This document shows positions 1-25,305 of a DNA stretch of 64,000 nt, one piece after another. The stretch covers positions 26,102,001 to 26,166,000 of the forward strand of contig OZ316894.1 of the NCBI GenBank assembly GCA_973895155.1. Reading direction: 5' to 3'. The position numbers were made by a program, and so were the translations under genes. Below the pieces are notes generated by a model, which did no database searches, was not told where the DNA came from, and saw only the letters and a program-made list of their open reading frames with translations. The DNA is from Marsupella aquatica (taxonomy: Eukaryota > Marchantiophyta). Every line of letters begins with the position of its first letter. The first letter of the stretch is position 1.

Positions 1-12592
<12,592 letters not shown>

Positions 12593-13768
12593 ATTAGAAC
12601 GGGCTGGACGTGATTGCCGCCAACCCATACCACATTCAGTAGCCAGATAGGATCCAATTTGAGAGTTCGTCCCCGTGCCTCTCCACCTTTCCAGATATAC
12701 TGAATTGCCATTTTTTAAGCATCAAATAAGATTCTTCAGCCAAAGTTGGCCAGTACAAAATTGATCCCTTCGACACTTTTTGTTACAGACTGTATTATCT
12801 GATCTTGCTCATCAGACTTTGGAGCCATCCTGTAATCGCATCAGACCAGCTGAAGGAGATGGATGCGTGGGGAGCAGGCTTTCCTTTGTAGAGAAACAAA
12901 AGAGATCATGTTGATTGCTCTTCCACAAGTTGAAGCTGGCGTCCATGGCTTGCCAACTGGCGATCATGTTGATCCCTTGTAACGTTTTGTCAATGCCTGG
13001 TCCCTGCTCATCAGGCTTGAGTGGTTGTAGATTGATCTAAACAGCTAACAGCTATCCACTATCCAGCTAGAGCCCATAGAGCCAAATGTTCATGGAACCC
13101 GTTTACCCTTAGAAAAGTAAGGCGTTTAGATTGCAGGACTTAATGCTGTTCCCTATTTTTGTAGAGTTGAGTCGGACAGAGGTAGTGCACTGCCATTGCA
13201 ACGTCCGGACTGTGTCATGTGGGTTGATGGATCTCCTTGATTGCCTGGAGGTAGGAACCAGCTGATAGCAAGTACTGCCTGAGCTGGTCTTCTCATCTAA
13301 GTTGGGAGGATAATCAACACAAGTTGGGAGTCGATCCCCAGATTGGTGGATTCCACCATTGTAATTACTTTTGTGCATGAAAAATTATATCAGTGCAGAT
13401 GCAACGCAGACTTTTTTTCGTAACTTGAAGATCACATCACCACCTAAGTTCCAAGTCGTTTTCACAGTATGAGCAGGCTACCTACATTCTTGGTAATTAG
13501 AATCAAACCTGGGACCTGTTGGGTTCTGAGGGGCTTTTTGTGAACTATACATTTAGACAAGATCTTCATTTTGTCGAAGATCACGCAGTTTACTGAATTG
13601 ATGGATTCACAAGGAGAATCGAGTGGAGGGATATCAACATGTAGATATAGCACGGCCAACTTGAATGTCCATTCTAGTAATTGTAGCAATTCTACAGTAC
13701 ATATTGTGGGAGGTTCGGTTTTTCAAATTTGATATTCATTCTTTCTCTCTTTTCCCCTCAGATTTACT

Positions 13769-13923
13769 ATCCTCAATGCCTGGATATACAAGTGAGAATG
13801 AAGCTCTATGGTTTCTCTGTCTTTTCCTCTCAAATTTACTCTCCATTTTTTTCTTTAATTTCTTTTGGTGTTCTGAAGTACAATGATCCTCAATGCCTGG
13901 ATATACAAGTGAAAATGAAGCTC
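13769..13923. repeat. Two 38-bp direct copies spaced 117 bp
   Basis: Copies at 13769-13806 and 13886-13923 share ATCCTCAATGCCTGGATATA and continue nearly identically, with one or two substitutions. The pyrimidine-rich sequence ahead of each copy is also similar, so this looks like one tandem duplication of about 117 bp that has since diverged. Confidence 0.8.
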
Positions 13924-14039
13924 AAATGGACCTCTAGGTTTGCCAAGGTGCTCCTTTGGAAGTTTTCAACCCAAATGTATCACAAAACAGAATGTCACAA
14001 CAAATTCCTAATTAGCCAATCCCAGTTTTGTGGTTTCTG

Positions 14040-14073
14040 TCTATAGTCTATGGGAGTCTATAGTCTATGGGAG
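14040..14073. repeat. 17-bp perfect tandem duplication
   Basis: The unit TCTATAGTCTATGGGAG occurs twice back to back, without mismatches. Confidence 0.9.
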
Positions 14074-14098
14074 CATCAAATTGTAAAATGGTGCTTCT

Positions 14099-14125
14099 TA
14101 ATAATAATAATAATAATAATAATAA
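14099..14125. repeat. AAT trinucleotide microsatellite
   Basis: About nine uninterrupted AAT/TAA units, followed by a short imperfect CAA run. Confidence 0.95.
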
Positions 14126-15042
14126 CAACAGCAACAACAAGTTCTTCAGTTACTAACTTTGCTCCTAATTCCTCTAATTTCATAATGTGGTTCAATAGAA
14201 TGCACTTACAATTTGCGTAAGATCATTCTTCAAAATATTTGATATCTTTACATTTTTCCTGGATTTATCATATTCTTGAGTTAATACTATATTTCTTTTC
14301 TCAATATTACTATCCGTTCTTTTTCTTTACTTTCATTTCATTTTCTGATTCTACGTTGATTACCTGAAAGTAGTCCTCTGATGGCCGCTGTGGCAACTAG
14401 TGTGGACAGTTAAGAGTCTTGGCAGGCTTTACATGTACTAATTAAGGCTCAACCAGCTAAGTATGGATGAAAAAATTGGTTAGGAAGGACACATTTGCAA
14501 ATTAGTGAAGGACCCCCTCATTTGGGTTTATCATCCCCTCACTCTTAGTAGAGGTACTACTAAGGGTGCCCCTCTCAGACAGAAGGTGCCTCTCAACTAC
14601 TATGGGGGCCGTTTGTGATGAAAGTTGCCTCTCCTCACAAATAGTTGTAACCTTCTCAGAAGCTAAGCAAACCTGCAAAAACTCTGAACATTTGTCAGCA
14701 GGTAACTTGAAAATCAAAAATCATGCTGGTAGACTTCAGACCAAACTAAGGTCCAGAAATAGTTCAAACAAATGGGTGCTTCTGGCTAAAAAAACAAATA
14801 CCCACTTCAGAAAAATGCAGTCTAGGCACTCTGAGTAAAAGTCTGGTGCACTCTCAATTACTAAGGGTTCCCTCTATGGCAAAGAGTGTCCAGCAATTGA
14901 AAACTGGGTAGCACTGGTGACTTCACAAATGACTCATGGAGTAAAAAAATTCTCTAAGAATGACTCTTCACCCTGAAATTTAGGAGCCTCTTTCAAATTA
15001 GGATCTTCTTCTGCTCGAGAGCAAATCAATTGTGCTACGTGG

Positions 15043-15148
15043 GGCTTCCACGAAATTCGTGCCCATTCCTCAACACATGCGTCTCCTACAATGCTAGGTT
15101 TGGCTTCCATGGAATTCTTGTCCATTCCTCAACACATGCGTCTCCTAC
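15043..15148. repeat. Two copies of a ~46-bp unit spaced 60 bp
   Basis: Copies at about 15043-15089 and 15103-15148 share CCATTCCTCAACACATGCGT and flanking GCTTCCA...GAATTC sequence. On the minus strand both copies are open and encode the related peptides GDACVEEWARISWKP and GDACVEEWTRIPWKP. They fall in different frames and no complete gene could be built around them. Confidence 0.75.
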
Positions 15149-17216
15149 GAATGTGCACAAGATGTGATTGATTTCTTCTCCTGGCTGGTAGGACTCCCAT
15201 GGCCGCATTCTTGACAGATTTTCTTGCGGTAAGTGAAACACTTGGGTGTTGAATGTTGTCCCCCACAAAAATGGTTGCTGGTGTGCACAAATGGAGAAGG
15301 TTTTTCAAGAAGGGAGGACTGATGATCACCACATAGCCTGAAAAGCGGTAGGATGTCTGTCCAACGTTGTCATGAGGTTTTTCATTCCAAGGGAGAAACC
15401 CTCATGTGGTTTGAATGCAACTACCTGTGCAAAATATAGGATTTAAAGAAATTAAAGCAATATATAGCGGATCAAATCGCAGGTTGTCAACTTCCATATC
15501 TTTCTTGTTGCTTAACCAAATCTTATTTTGTAAAGTGCATGAGAAAGATCTTTGCAAGGCGAGTACAATTAGTCTAAAGCACTTCATAAACATGTAAGTA
15601 TTAAGAAAGATATAGACCTACTCATTTGGCTGTTTCTATTCGAATTTGGTTTCAAAAGCAATTCAAATTAATGGAGTGAGGTGGCACCACAAGGAGCAAT
15701 GTGGCACCTAGGGAGGCCATGTGACGTTTGTTGGTTTGGTTTCCATTCAGGTGCGGCCAATTGTTGGGCTTCAAAACAGTGAGCTTTGACATGGAACTGC
15801 AACGAGAAGAATAAAGGAGAAGAGGAAGTGTGGGTAAGATTCATTGTTCAATTGCTCTCTAAGTTTTTGGTGAGGATTTCTTGGTGGAGAGCTATGGAGT
15901 TTAGGGGAGGGAGAATAGAATAGAGAATGATCCCAAGATTGATGGGAGTGTAGAGAATTTGAGCCATAGCTCCTTTCTCCTAGAGGCCTGATGTTTGAAG
16001 GTCCTAGTGGAGAGTTCTGTGGATAAGTCATTCTCTTGGTAAGGAATAGAGAAAGTTGAGTTGATGTTGAAAGATTAAACTTTTGAAGGTTTTTGTGATG
16101 GTTTTGGGGCAGTTTCTTGGATGTGAGAAATTGAGAGGCATACAAAAGTTTTCTTGGGCTGAAAACTATATAGGGAGCACAGTAATGACAAAGAGCTTCA
16201 AGGCGAGACCCGTGTATGTTCATTTACTTAGAGATGAAAAGTTGGAAAGTTCATACCAATATAATCTCCCCTTATAATAAAACAACCTTATGCTTTGTCG
16301 CTTGTGATGTGCCAATTAGTGGAATTGAGTTTTCAAGAAATGACCCAAAAGCTTGTACAGGCTCCACTTTAAGAATTTTACCACCTGTCCACCCCATAAA
16401 GGGCGTGCACATTTCCACCAAGAATTGCATTTGTTGTTTGTGGGTAGAGAAGGTTTACCCACAAACATTTCATATTAGTAAACTTGTGTTAATAGATGTA
16501 TACATTGTTGAGTGTGTTGTTTTTTATATTTACCTGGGAAATCTGAATGTTGCACTGGTTTTATTTTGGGACAAATTAATGGGGGACTACACTCAGTAGC
16601 ATACCTTTAAAGGTAATACTCTATTAATACTATTAACTCTCATTCAGGTTATCAACACTGGCTTTTGTTGGGATATTGTCACAACCAGTAGAGTAGCGTA
16701 GTGCCATCTTAGTTTGTGTAATCAATGACTAATTAAAACATTTTGAGTTCCTCGCATGTGAAACTTATAAATAATTTTCTGTGTAAGTTTTAAGGATTCA
16801 TGGTGTAAACACTGACTTTTCAGTGTACATTCTAAAATGAAAACTGAAAACAAGATACTATTCTGCCATTGCATGCATGACTTCCTAAGATGAAAAATTT
16901 ACTAAGATTCACCCAGATCCTGCGCAAACCAGGATGGTACTATAGTGTTGGACCTTGCTGCAAAAAGTTATTCTGGAACAAAATAGCAAGCTGCTGGAGG
17001 AATGATACAGAGCAACCAAAGTATTCCCTTTACAATTGAACTACAATCCTCTCACAATTTGTTTTTGTAAAACTATTCTTAACTAAGGTTATGTACACAA
17101 TCTAACATTGAACAATAGGTTATTCACAATGAAACAATTGTGACCCAGCTTAGTATGGATCGTTTGTCTCATTCACACTACTATATCTCTTCATAAAATC
17201 TGACTATGATTGTGTT

Positions 17217-20200
17217 TTACTTTTTTGACTTGGACTGGGTGATCCTTTTGATAACCTCATCTGAAATATGAATTCCCTTATCTCTCAAAAGACTTTGAAA
17301 ATTCTCCATCGTGCCTCTAGCCTGCAAAATTCTTTTCAAATCTCGTTGCAAGTTTTGGAGCCGGTTGCAAACATGCTTGTTCTCTGTTCTTGCTTCCCTG
17401 CAACAAAAAGTTAACAAACATTGATATCTTACTGTAGACGTCTCTTGAAGTTGATGCTCAGACGGACCACCATGTTTGCTCTAAGGATTCGGATGGACTA
17501 TGCACTTGTTGACACCAAAAATGTGAGAATTAGTACAGCAAAAAGGTATTATCTCCAAGAGATAAAACTGAAATTGCAAGGTGGTCCATTTGAGTTTGAA
17601 TAGTTCATCCAAGCATCTTGTCAAGTTTTGTGATCTATGGGAGCTTGAGTTTCTACCTCTTTCATTATTAATGTTACTTGATTCTTCCTCAAAATGTCTG
17701 ATGTTTTGCAACCCAAATATAGTAGCAATTTTTGAATATCTGGATTTCTCTTTCAGCAAAACTGCTGAGTATATCAATTTGCAAAGTTTACTATCCCAAG
17801 AGATTTTTTTTTACTCTTTCAACTTTCAACACAGCTATCTTGGGTTGTATAAGACTAATTAACAATACTTCCAAATGAATCTTTTGTTTATTTTCATTGA
17901 GTTTTGCAAATACTTTCTGATTTTAGGAAATGTAAGGTAATCTAATATTTTTGCATAGGGCTAAAAACGGTTGAAGGTAGTTCCTGTATGTCTAGGCAAT
18001 GGCAAAAGCATGTTCCATACCTTAACTCAAACTTGAGTTGGGTTTCAGGCAGTTTTTTTTCCTTCATTTTCTCGTCTGCTTCCTTGACGACATTCATGAG
18101 ATAAGCCTGGGGTTGCTCAATGTACTTTGAATGTTTGACTGAAGCTTGGACAAGTTCCTGCAGGTTGCATTACAATTTTGATTATATTTGTTGTACAGTT
18201 GTCCCAACAGCTGTTGTTGACAAGGTCCGCAGAAAAATCTGAGGGGCATCTTTCTGGCATATCCTTTCTGTCTAATGAGGGGGACAAAGCAAGAGAGTTT
18301 CCTAACCTTCAGAATCTTGCCTTTTGTCTTTTGGTCCTCTGCTCTCTCTTTCTTCAGTAACTGTTTACTCCCAGAGCTTCCCATTTGTTCGCTCTTGACA
18401 TGGGAATCCAGATCCCCATGCTTCTCACCATTATCATATGTCGCATATTTCTTTTTCAACTTAGAAATTTCCTCCCAACTTTGAGTCCCGTGCTCAATAG
18501 CTGCTCCAAAAATGGATAGTTACATAGGTTTCAACATAAAATATGTTTCATTGGGAACCCAAATGTAGATCTAGACTAACCACGTACAATACTAAGCTCT
18601 AGATAACTACTTATATTGTGCAAATTGTCTGACCCAGTGTTTATAGGTTGCATTGTAACCATTGCCTGGAGAAAAACAAAGATATCAATAAATGTTCACT
18701 TCTTTAAACGAAGACTCGTACCTTGTGCATGTGTGGCTCCAATTTGTTTCTCATACATGCTCAACCTTTGTTTGCAAATCTTTAAATGAGTTTTTGCCAC
18801 TTCCAACTCATGCTTTAAGTCTTCAAAGGGTTTTCCTGACTGTTCCTCAAGTCTCACATGCTTCTCTTTTAAAATTCTTAACTCAACATGTTGAATCTCC
18901 AATTCACTCCTCAGATGCGCAAGAGCGTGTCCAGATTCCATTTCTAGAGTGTGATACCTCTCATTAAGAAGCTAACCACAAAGAGCGAAAGCAAGCATAC
19001 ATATTTAAATGGAGTTAGTAGTAGAAGAAAGTTTGATTTGAAGAATCTCACTAAAAACAAACTTCTAACAAAGGATACCACTTTGTTTAAGGCATGACCT
19101 TGTACATTTGGCCACAGTTAGTTTATAGCCTGCTATAGCCCGGTTCGTAGAAGAATAATGCACCATCTTCTAAGGCATGTTTTGGAGGAAGAGACTAAGT
19201 GTAGGAACTGTTAGTCATGTGAACAAAAACTACTCAAGGAGCCGTTTCTCAAATTTATTCCTAGCTTAGTAGTGTGATGTGAATGGAGCTCCTCTGTAAG
19301 TTCCTTGTCTTACAAGACGCTTAAATACATGATTTTACCTGCACACTAAAGACAGATGATATAATATAACATATGTAATCAAGGTAAAACTATGCAAGAC
19401 AACATGAAACTTTGTGTAGCAAACGATTTAAACTAATTCTTCTTGAGAATGGATTTGAACCTTGACTTTTGCTTGGAGAGCTTCATTGTCAAATGATTTT
19501 TGGTTTGACAAGCATTTGATCTCTTGTTGGACCATGCGCAGCTGCTCCAGCTCAAAGTCACGCATTTTTATTTCACTTTGTGCTTTAATGTCCCTTGCCT
19601 CTGATACTCTTTGAAGCTCCTGATACCTTCATGATATCCAACAACTCTTCCAAGTATACATAAGAAGGATTATAAAAATGTTCCTTATCTTTGAGAAGGT
19701 ATGGAACAACATAACCCAGGTGGAAAGAAACTCCTTTAACCACAATATTAATCATAGTAAAGGGAAATATATAATTACTTGAAAAGAATTTCATCATGCG
19801 TTGATTTACTTTCTCGTGCAATAGCCAAAGCTCGTTCAGCTTCTGAAAGCGCTGCATCTCTCATCTCACGAAATGTTCTGCATTATTGATACACAAGAAA
19901 ACATGACCATCTTTTCCATAATGAACTTTTAATGGGTGTTCCTTATGAATTGAAAGTTGATGGGAAATTCTTGTGTAGATTGAGGCAGATAAAAAAATTG
20001 TATGGGCTTCTACAAAAGAACTTTTTACTCGTCTTGAAAAAAGATACAACACCTTAATATTCAGCTTGAGGTGACATTTGAACCATTGAGTAAACCACTG
20101 GATTTGCAAGTGAACTCATACTCTAAAAGTAACATTATACTTGATGACCTGAGATGTGGACAAGGAAAGAATCCCAGACAGGATATATCATCATGTGTGG

Positions 20201-23200
20201 GTGTTTTTTACTTCAAGCCATGAGAATTTCATACCGTACTTTCTCATCTGCAACCTCGGTTGCCTCTTTCCGAATTTGTTCAATGTCCTTATTTGCTTGC
20301 TCTCTCAACCGCGACAATTCAGCCTAGTGTAATCATTAATTAGCAAATATGACCTTGTAGTCCTTTCTCAAACAACCATGGTTTGCTTGATATGCTTGAC
20401 TTCAAATCAAGAATATCTTCTTGACACAAGGTGAAATGAATGAAACAAACTGTGCGATTGCACAACAACAAGTTTAAGCAATTGAGTTAGGAGCTGGTAT
20501 TGGGCATTTCAACCTCCTACAAGAATTAAATCAAGGAGTCAAAGGCAAATTAAATACTGAACCCGGGCCTGCCCCACTCTACAACAATATTATAATTTCT
20601 GCCTATTTATGCCCTTTTTCTGCAGGCAGGAGGTGGCACCAAGTCCACAAAGGGAACAATAATCTGCTGCAAAGATAGTTTTATCTGTGGTAACTTTGAT
20701 AGCAACAAAGTGATAGTCATTGACTCCTTCAGGAGATCCTTAACTCAACGGTTAACAAAACGGCAAGCATAAAGACCCACCACCTTTGTGAGCCCCCAGT
20801 GAGGTCAACTTAATATGTCATTGTGAAAGGTAGATGTGCAGAAGTTGGTACCTGAAGACGTTGCTCATGGGCAGCTTGAGTATCTTTTCCATCATTTAAG
20901 ACTTTATCATAGAGCTCTTTCTTTGTGCTTCTCAATGCCTTAGTCTTCTCTTGCTGACGTTCTAGATCTTGCTCCAACTTTTTCACATGATCCAACTTGG
21001 TTTTCACTTCCCTGCTCAGATAAACCTGGAATGAAAGAGTGCCCATGTAAGAATGTTTCCAGGAGAAAACATTATTCTTCATGTTAATGACCTTATGTAA
21101 AGTGTAAAGGCAATACTGGGCATGAATGTGTTTGAATTTATATAAATATTGTTTTTCAATCTCGAGAAACCTGAAAAATGGTGTGTACTTATAGGAAATA
21201 GTCAAAATTAAAAACCAAGAAAATTGCTTACCTACAAATTGATATTCCGCAACAAAATCATCCTCATGTAACCTGAATTATACCTTGGCTCTAAATAGAT
21301 ATTATCATTTTAACTTATGACCTTGTTATTTCAGTATTTGAAAAACTGTATGATAACATCAAAGTTTTTGTACCATCCTATTGGTAAAACTTCTTTTATA
21401 AAAATTAGCTTAGCACTTGAAATTACAGTGGTGGGATAAGTTCATTCAATCAGGCTTGGAGCTAAAGAGGGAGTAGGTTTATCTCAAGATTTTCTTTTGT
21501 TCATTCATATATAATTATATTTATGTACTTGGTCATAAGCATTGTACACATGAAAAAAATTACAAACCTAGAGTAGCCATGTAATTGGAGAAGTGGTCAT
21601 TCAAGTTTCATTGGTAGTATATCTCCAAGTTGTTTCGTAACAGGCATGTAAATCAAACATTGTATTTACAAAAAGGCATACAAATTACTCTTGTTGGGGG
21701 TGACAAAGGCGTCTTAATATGACAGAGAGACAAATATGAAAGAGGTCACAAATCCACTGCACTGTTTTTACTGTTAAATGGCTGACCTGTAGGTGAACTT
21801 CCAGGACAAATATCCATTTCCTCTTTCGAATTTCCATACAAAACAAACCCATATTTTGCTCGAGAGTTTTACATTCTTTCCTCCAAAGTTCTACATTCAA
21901 GACGAACCATTCTCTTTTGTTCCTCATTCCTTAGGCACCTTGTCCATGTTGAGAAGATCTAAACAATGATCCTTGTCTTTGATTGTGCTCAACAAGCGTT
22001 GCTTCTCATCATTCACAAGTTGCAATTGGGCTGCCAACACTGCTTTCTGGCTTTCAGCTTCCATTCCATTTTGCTCTGATGTGTTTAACTTCTCTTTAAC
22101 CTTCAGATTTCTTGCAATAATACAAAATGGCCATGTAAGTCAATTTGGTGTACATCAAGACATTAATTGCAGAGAAAACCAATTAAGCTAAGAAAATGAG
22201 CTTGGAACAGGCAAACCATTTCCTAGTAAAAAGTATGGCAAATGTATAAATATTTGGCCATCTTGTATTATGTGCTAGTCAAATGTTTTCACATCCTTAC
22301 ATACAGCAAGTTTTGCATGATTTACAGTTTCCAGTTCATCCATGTGAAGGTTATAGTTAATTTATGCACATCCTTACCTTTGAGTCATAATTCCCATTCA
22401 AACGAGCATTCAAAGCATCCAAAGATGATTATGCACTGGAAAATTTAAATGATTAGTATAGGAATTTGGTTCAGAATTTCCACATTTATGGGGATATGAT
22501 ATACATGGGCATCTGATTTAATCAAAATTGCAACCCCCGGGAGAAAACCAAAAAGAAAGGCATCTGATGGAAGGGCATACATGCAATAAGTCATTAATGA
22601 TCAGATATAATGTCAGGGGATCTGCCAAAATTACCCACAAATTAATTAAACACCGATGTTTGCAATGACTGTGTGTTGATGGGATGCAAGGTATTATGAA
22701 CCTTTGTATCAGAAATTCTTACATTTTCTAATGAACTTTGTAAAAACAGCCTTTCTCCATGTCCAAGGTTAATCCATGGTATTGGGTATGAACTGTATCT
22801 CTGGGGAAATAAAAACAAAATCTTGATCTCTGGAAATATTAGATGGTCACATCTCATGTGAGTAGTATACCTCATCATACATGGATCCTTTGGCTTTGAG
22901 AACTTCTAGTTGAACCCGAGTCTCTCTAACCTCTGCTTCCAATCTCTCATTGCGGGCCCTCAATGCACCCATTTCCTCATCACTCTCCATTTTCCTCAAG
23001 GCCACTTCTGCCACTACACGGTGCATTTCTCGATTCAATTTCTCCACTGCATCATTTTCTCGTGCCAGGGCCTCTCTGCCACATAGCCAGGCAGTCAATC
23101 AGTGGATATTCACGAGCTCTAAGAGAAATCAACCTTCATATATTTGATTTTTCTCCTGTGTAGTGGTGAACTAAAGCAGTGAATATTAAGCAACAGCGCA

Positions 23201-25305
23201 CTTCTTGGCTTTATGGGTTCAGTATTTTATTTTTCAAGCACAATAAATTACTCAGAAAATTTTCTGAAAAACCAAAAAATCTGTGTAATCATAATTTCCA
23301 CTAACCTTGATGTATCTCTCTCTTTTTGCATAGAACCTACTTCCTCTTTCACATTCTTCATTTTTTGGTATGCTAATATTTGAAGATGACCCTTCACACT
23401 TCGCTTCTCATCTGGTATTGCCATAAGCTCAAGATACCTGTTGTGAAATCCAAAGATTGTGGCTAAAATGCTGCCTTCATGGCCACTTACACCTTGATAA
23501 ATTAAACAGAATTTTGTATGTATTGGTGCAAACCAAAGTACATGCATCCACAACAATTACACTCACAAAGTCTCGGAAATGTTAAGGTCATGTAGGACAT
23601 CTTTCAATGATTTCAGTTGCTCCTCCAAGATGGGCACTTCAAGCTCAATCTGATTGTAGACAGCAAAACCAAAACGGAAATCAGTTATACGCATTGAACA
23701 CCAAGTGTTGGTTTCGATCACCATATCAAAGGCCATTTCCCTGAGACTTACTATCTGATCTCCACTTATTATGTCAAGTCTATATGACCAGGTCAACCAG
23801 CAGGAAAGTGTATTACCTGATCTTGTCTTGCTTTAAATAGCTCTAAGTCTTTATGAGCTTGTCTTTGCAATTGTACTACTTCCTCCTGGAGTCTGTGGAG
23901 AAACAAAATTGAGCTTATCCACCAAGCCAAGCAAAACTTAGAAAGAAAGTTTGAGTACTGCAATTTTGGAGCACAGGATGCCTTTTTCATTTGGGTACCT
24001 TTTAAGTACAAGACTTTGTTGAGAGTCTTGTCTAGTCTTTTCTTGGTGCAAAATGTTAACCTCAGCCATGAGCATAGCCACAAGTATTCGGCTATCACCC
24101 AGTTGCTGAACCAAATGTTCAACCTCATCTTGGAATATTCCTAATGAAAACCATTCATGGACACAATGTTAGACACACTCGTCATAGTTTGACATTTTCC
24201 AAGGGCAGCTAGATTTTAGGTTTCATCTAAGAAATTGAAACTCTTGACTCTCAAAGTAGACTGCATTATCAGTTTCTGTAGTACTTTAAATAAGGGATTG
24301 GCATGTAGGCAATTCCTTTGATATAAAGAATACAGTGAAATCTCAACAACTGATATTTCAAGTCAACATGGACTATTTGTAAACTTCCTATCAAGTTGAC
24401 TTGAAGATAGCTCAGTAAATCTTGTACTCGAGATATTGCTGCTTGACTCTGTGCTGTTATCAGTAGTAGAGGAACTCGAATACTCGGCTGGCACTCTTGT
24501 CTCCAAAACCTGCTCCAGAGCTCCCTGATACCAGATCAGCTTCAAATCAGATAAGTGAAGCCAAATTGTAATGCTTACGTTGTACTACCTACTACACTAT
24601 TGAAACCAGGTACAATTAATGTCCACCGTTCTGGACTAGATTTGAACCAAGGTACTAAAAAGGACAGGAGAAAGAAGCTTGTTACTACTTTGTGTGTTAT
24701 CTTTGGCGGTATTCACTATCATTAGATGCAAAATATGGCAGCCAGAAACAGCTACACAAATCAGTAGAACAAGGCTGAGCTTACGAGAGAAAGATCCTTA
24801 CTTCATCGGGATTTCCATCTGAACGATTCCCATCATGTAAATGAGTTGGTGATTCTTGGTCTTGATGAGTTTCTTGGCAACCATCTGGAGCGTGCAATTC
24901 CCCATCTGCAAATGTCTACTAATACACTCTTCTTCAGATACATTTTTAAAATAGACACCTCATTCAGCAATTGCTTTCCCTAAATAGTCCATAATTATAC
25001 AAGAATTCTAGTTGATGCTGATACCATCCCTGAATTGTAACAATAGAATATCAGGATTTTTTGTCAATTATGGATGTCAATCAACAGGGATTAAATTATT
25101 TCTGTTTACCTAGCAAGTGTTCTTGTTTCTTTCAAAACATCTAAATTCACTGACATGATCTCCGACATAAGAGGATTAATTAACAGGGTCAACTTGGAGA
25201 ATGTAGACCAATACACCAAATTCCTCCAATCTGAATATTTGGAATTGGTAGAGATAATACCTGGAGGTCTTTCAAAAGCTTTTTGATGCGCTTAGTTGCC
25301 TTCAT
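17217..25305 (-). CDS. PIBF1: PIBF1/CEP90-like centriolar coiled-coil protein
   Basis: Predicted coiled-coil protein of about 781 residues; animal PIBF1 has about 757. Exons 5' to 3': 25261-25305, 24802-24915, 24428-24524, 23999-24140, 23817-23892, 23567-23649, 23306-23437, 22871-23075, 21939-22100, 20852-21025, 20235-20323, 19779-19877, 19461-19626, 18722-18971, 18307-18500, 18021-18157, 17217-17397; all join in phase. Blocks match animal PIBF1 in order: YLELMAIPDE (YIKLKAFPED), DKVYLSRE (DKEYLNRQ), NKDIEQIRKEA (NQEIDQLRNAS), FREMRDAALSEAERAL, THDEILFKYQELQ (KHDQLLDRYRELQ), RLSMYEK (RLDIYEK), and near the end QPQAYLMNVVKEADEKM (QPYRYLIESVRQRDSKI). In animals PIBF1/CEP90 sits at centriolar satellites and the distal centriole and is needed for ciliogenesis. 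Here it would serve the basal bodies of motile sperm (inference). The first two exons (N-terminal ~53 residues) and the 24428 donor are the weakest parts. Confidence 0.83.
17455..17510. repeat. Copy of a dispersed repeat in the last PIBF1-like intron
   Basis: CAGACGGACCACCATGTTTG followed by GGATGGACTATGCACTTG. A near match lies at about 26005-26060, and shorter matches near 50700 and (reverse orientation) near 51610-51660. This suggests a small interspersed repeat family; the element's full ends were not defined. Confidence 0.45.

Larger units (their letters stand above)
12593..17216. other. Intergenic stretch between CHD1 and PIBF1-like gene, no gene recognised
   Basis: The first few hundred bases are probably the CHD1 3' UTR, but no poly(A) site can be fixed. 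The rest holds short open frames without recognisable protein similarity, an AAT microsatellite, a 38-bp dispersed pair, a 17-bp tandem pair and a roughly 46-bp pair near 15.1 kb. The part from 15.7 to 16.7 kb is rich in stop codons on both strands. It could be degenerate transposon sequence, but I found no reverse transcriptase, integrase or transposase motif. Confidence 0.6.

Noticed and set aside
13441-13570. tRNA-like B-box (AGGTTTGATTCT on the minus strand)
   Set aside because: No matching A box at the right distance and no cloverleaf; a chance match.
15700-16700. Possible LTR retrotransposon (a TGTTGGGATATTGTCAC start-like string near 16668)
   Set aside because: No second LTR, primer-binding site, gag/pol frame or target duplication could be found in the window.
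17481-17777. 98-codon minus-strand frame inside the last intron of the PIBF1-like gene
   Set aside because: No similarity; flanking exons 18021-18157 and 17217-17397 splice perfectly over it, and it overlaps a repeat copy.
21873-21930. Intronic minus-strand stretch translating to EEQKRMVRLECRTLEE, resembling a coiled-coil exon
   Set aside because: It begins only 9 bases after the donor of the preceding exon, too short for an intron, and the neighbouring exons already join in phase and match PIBF1 (DK/VYLSRE) without it.
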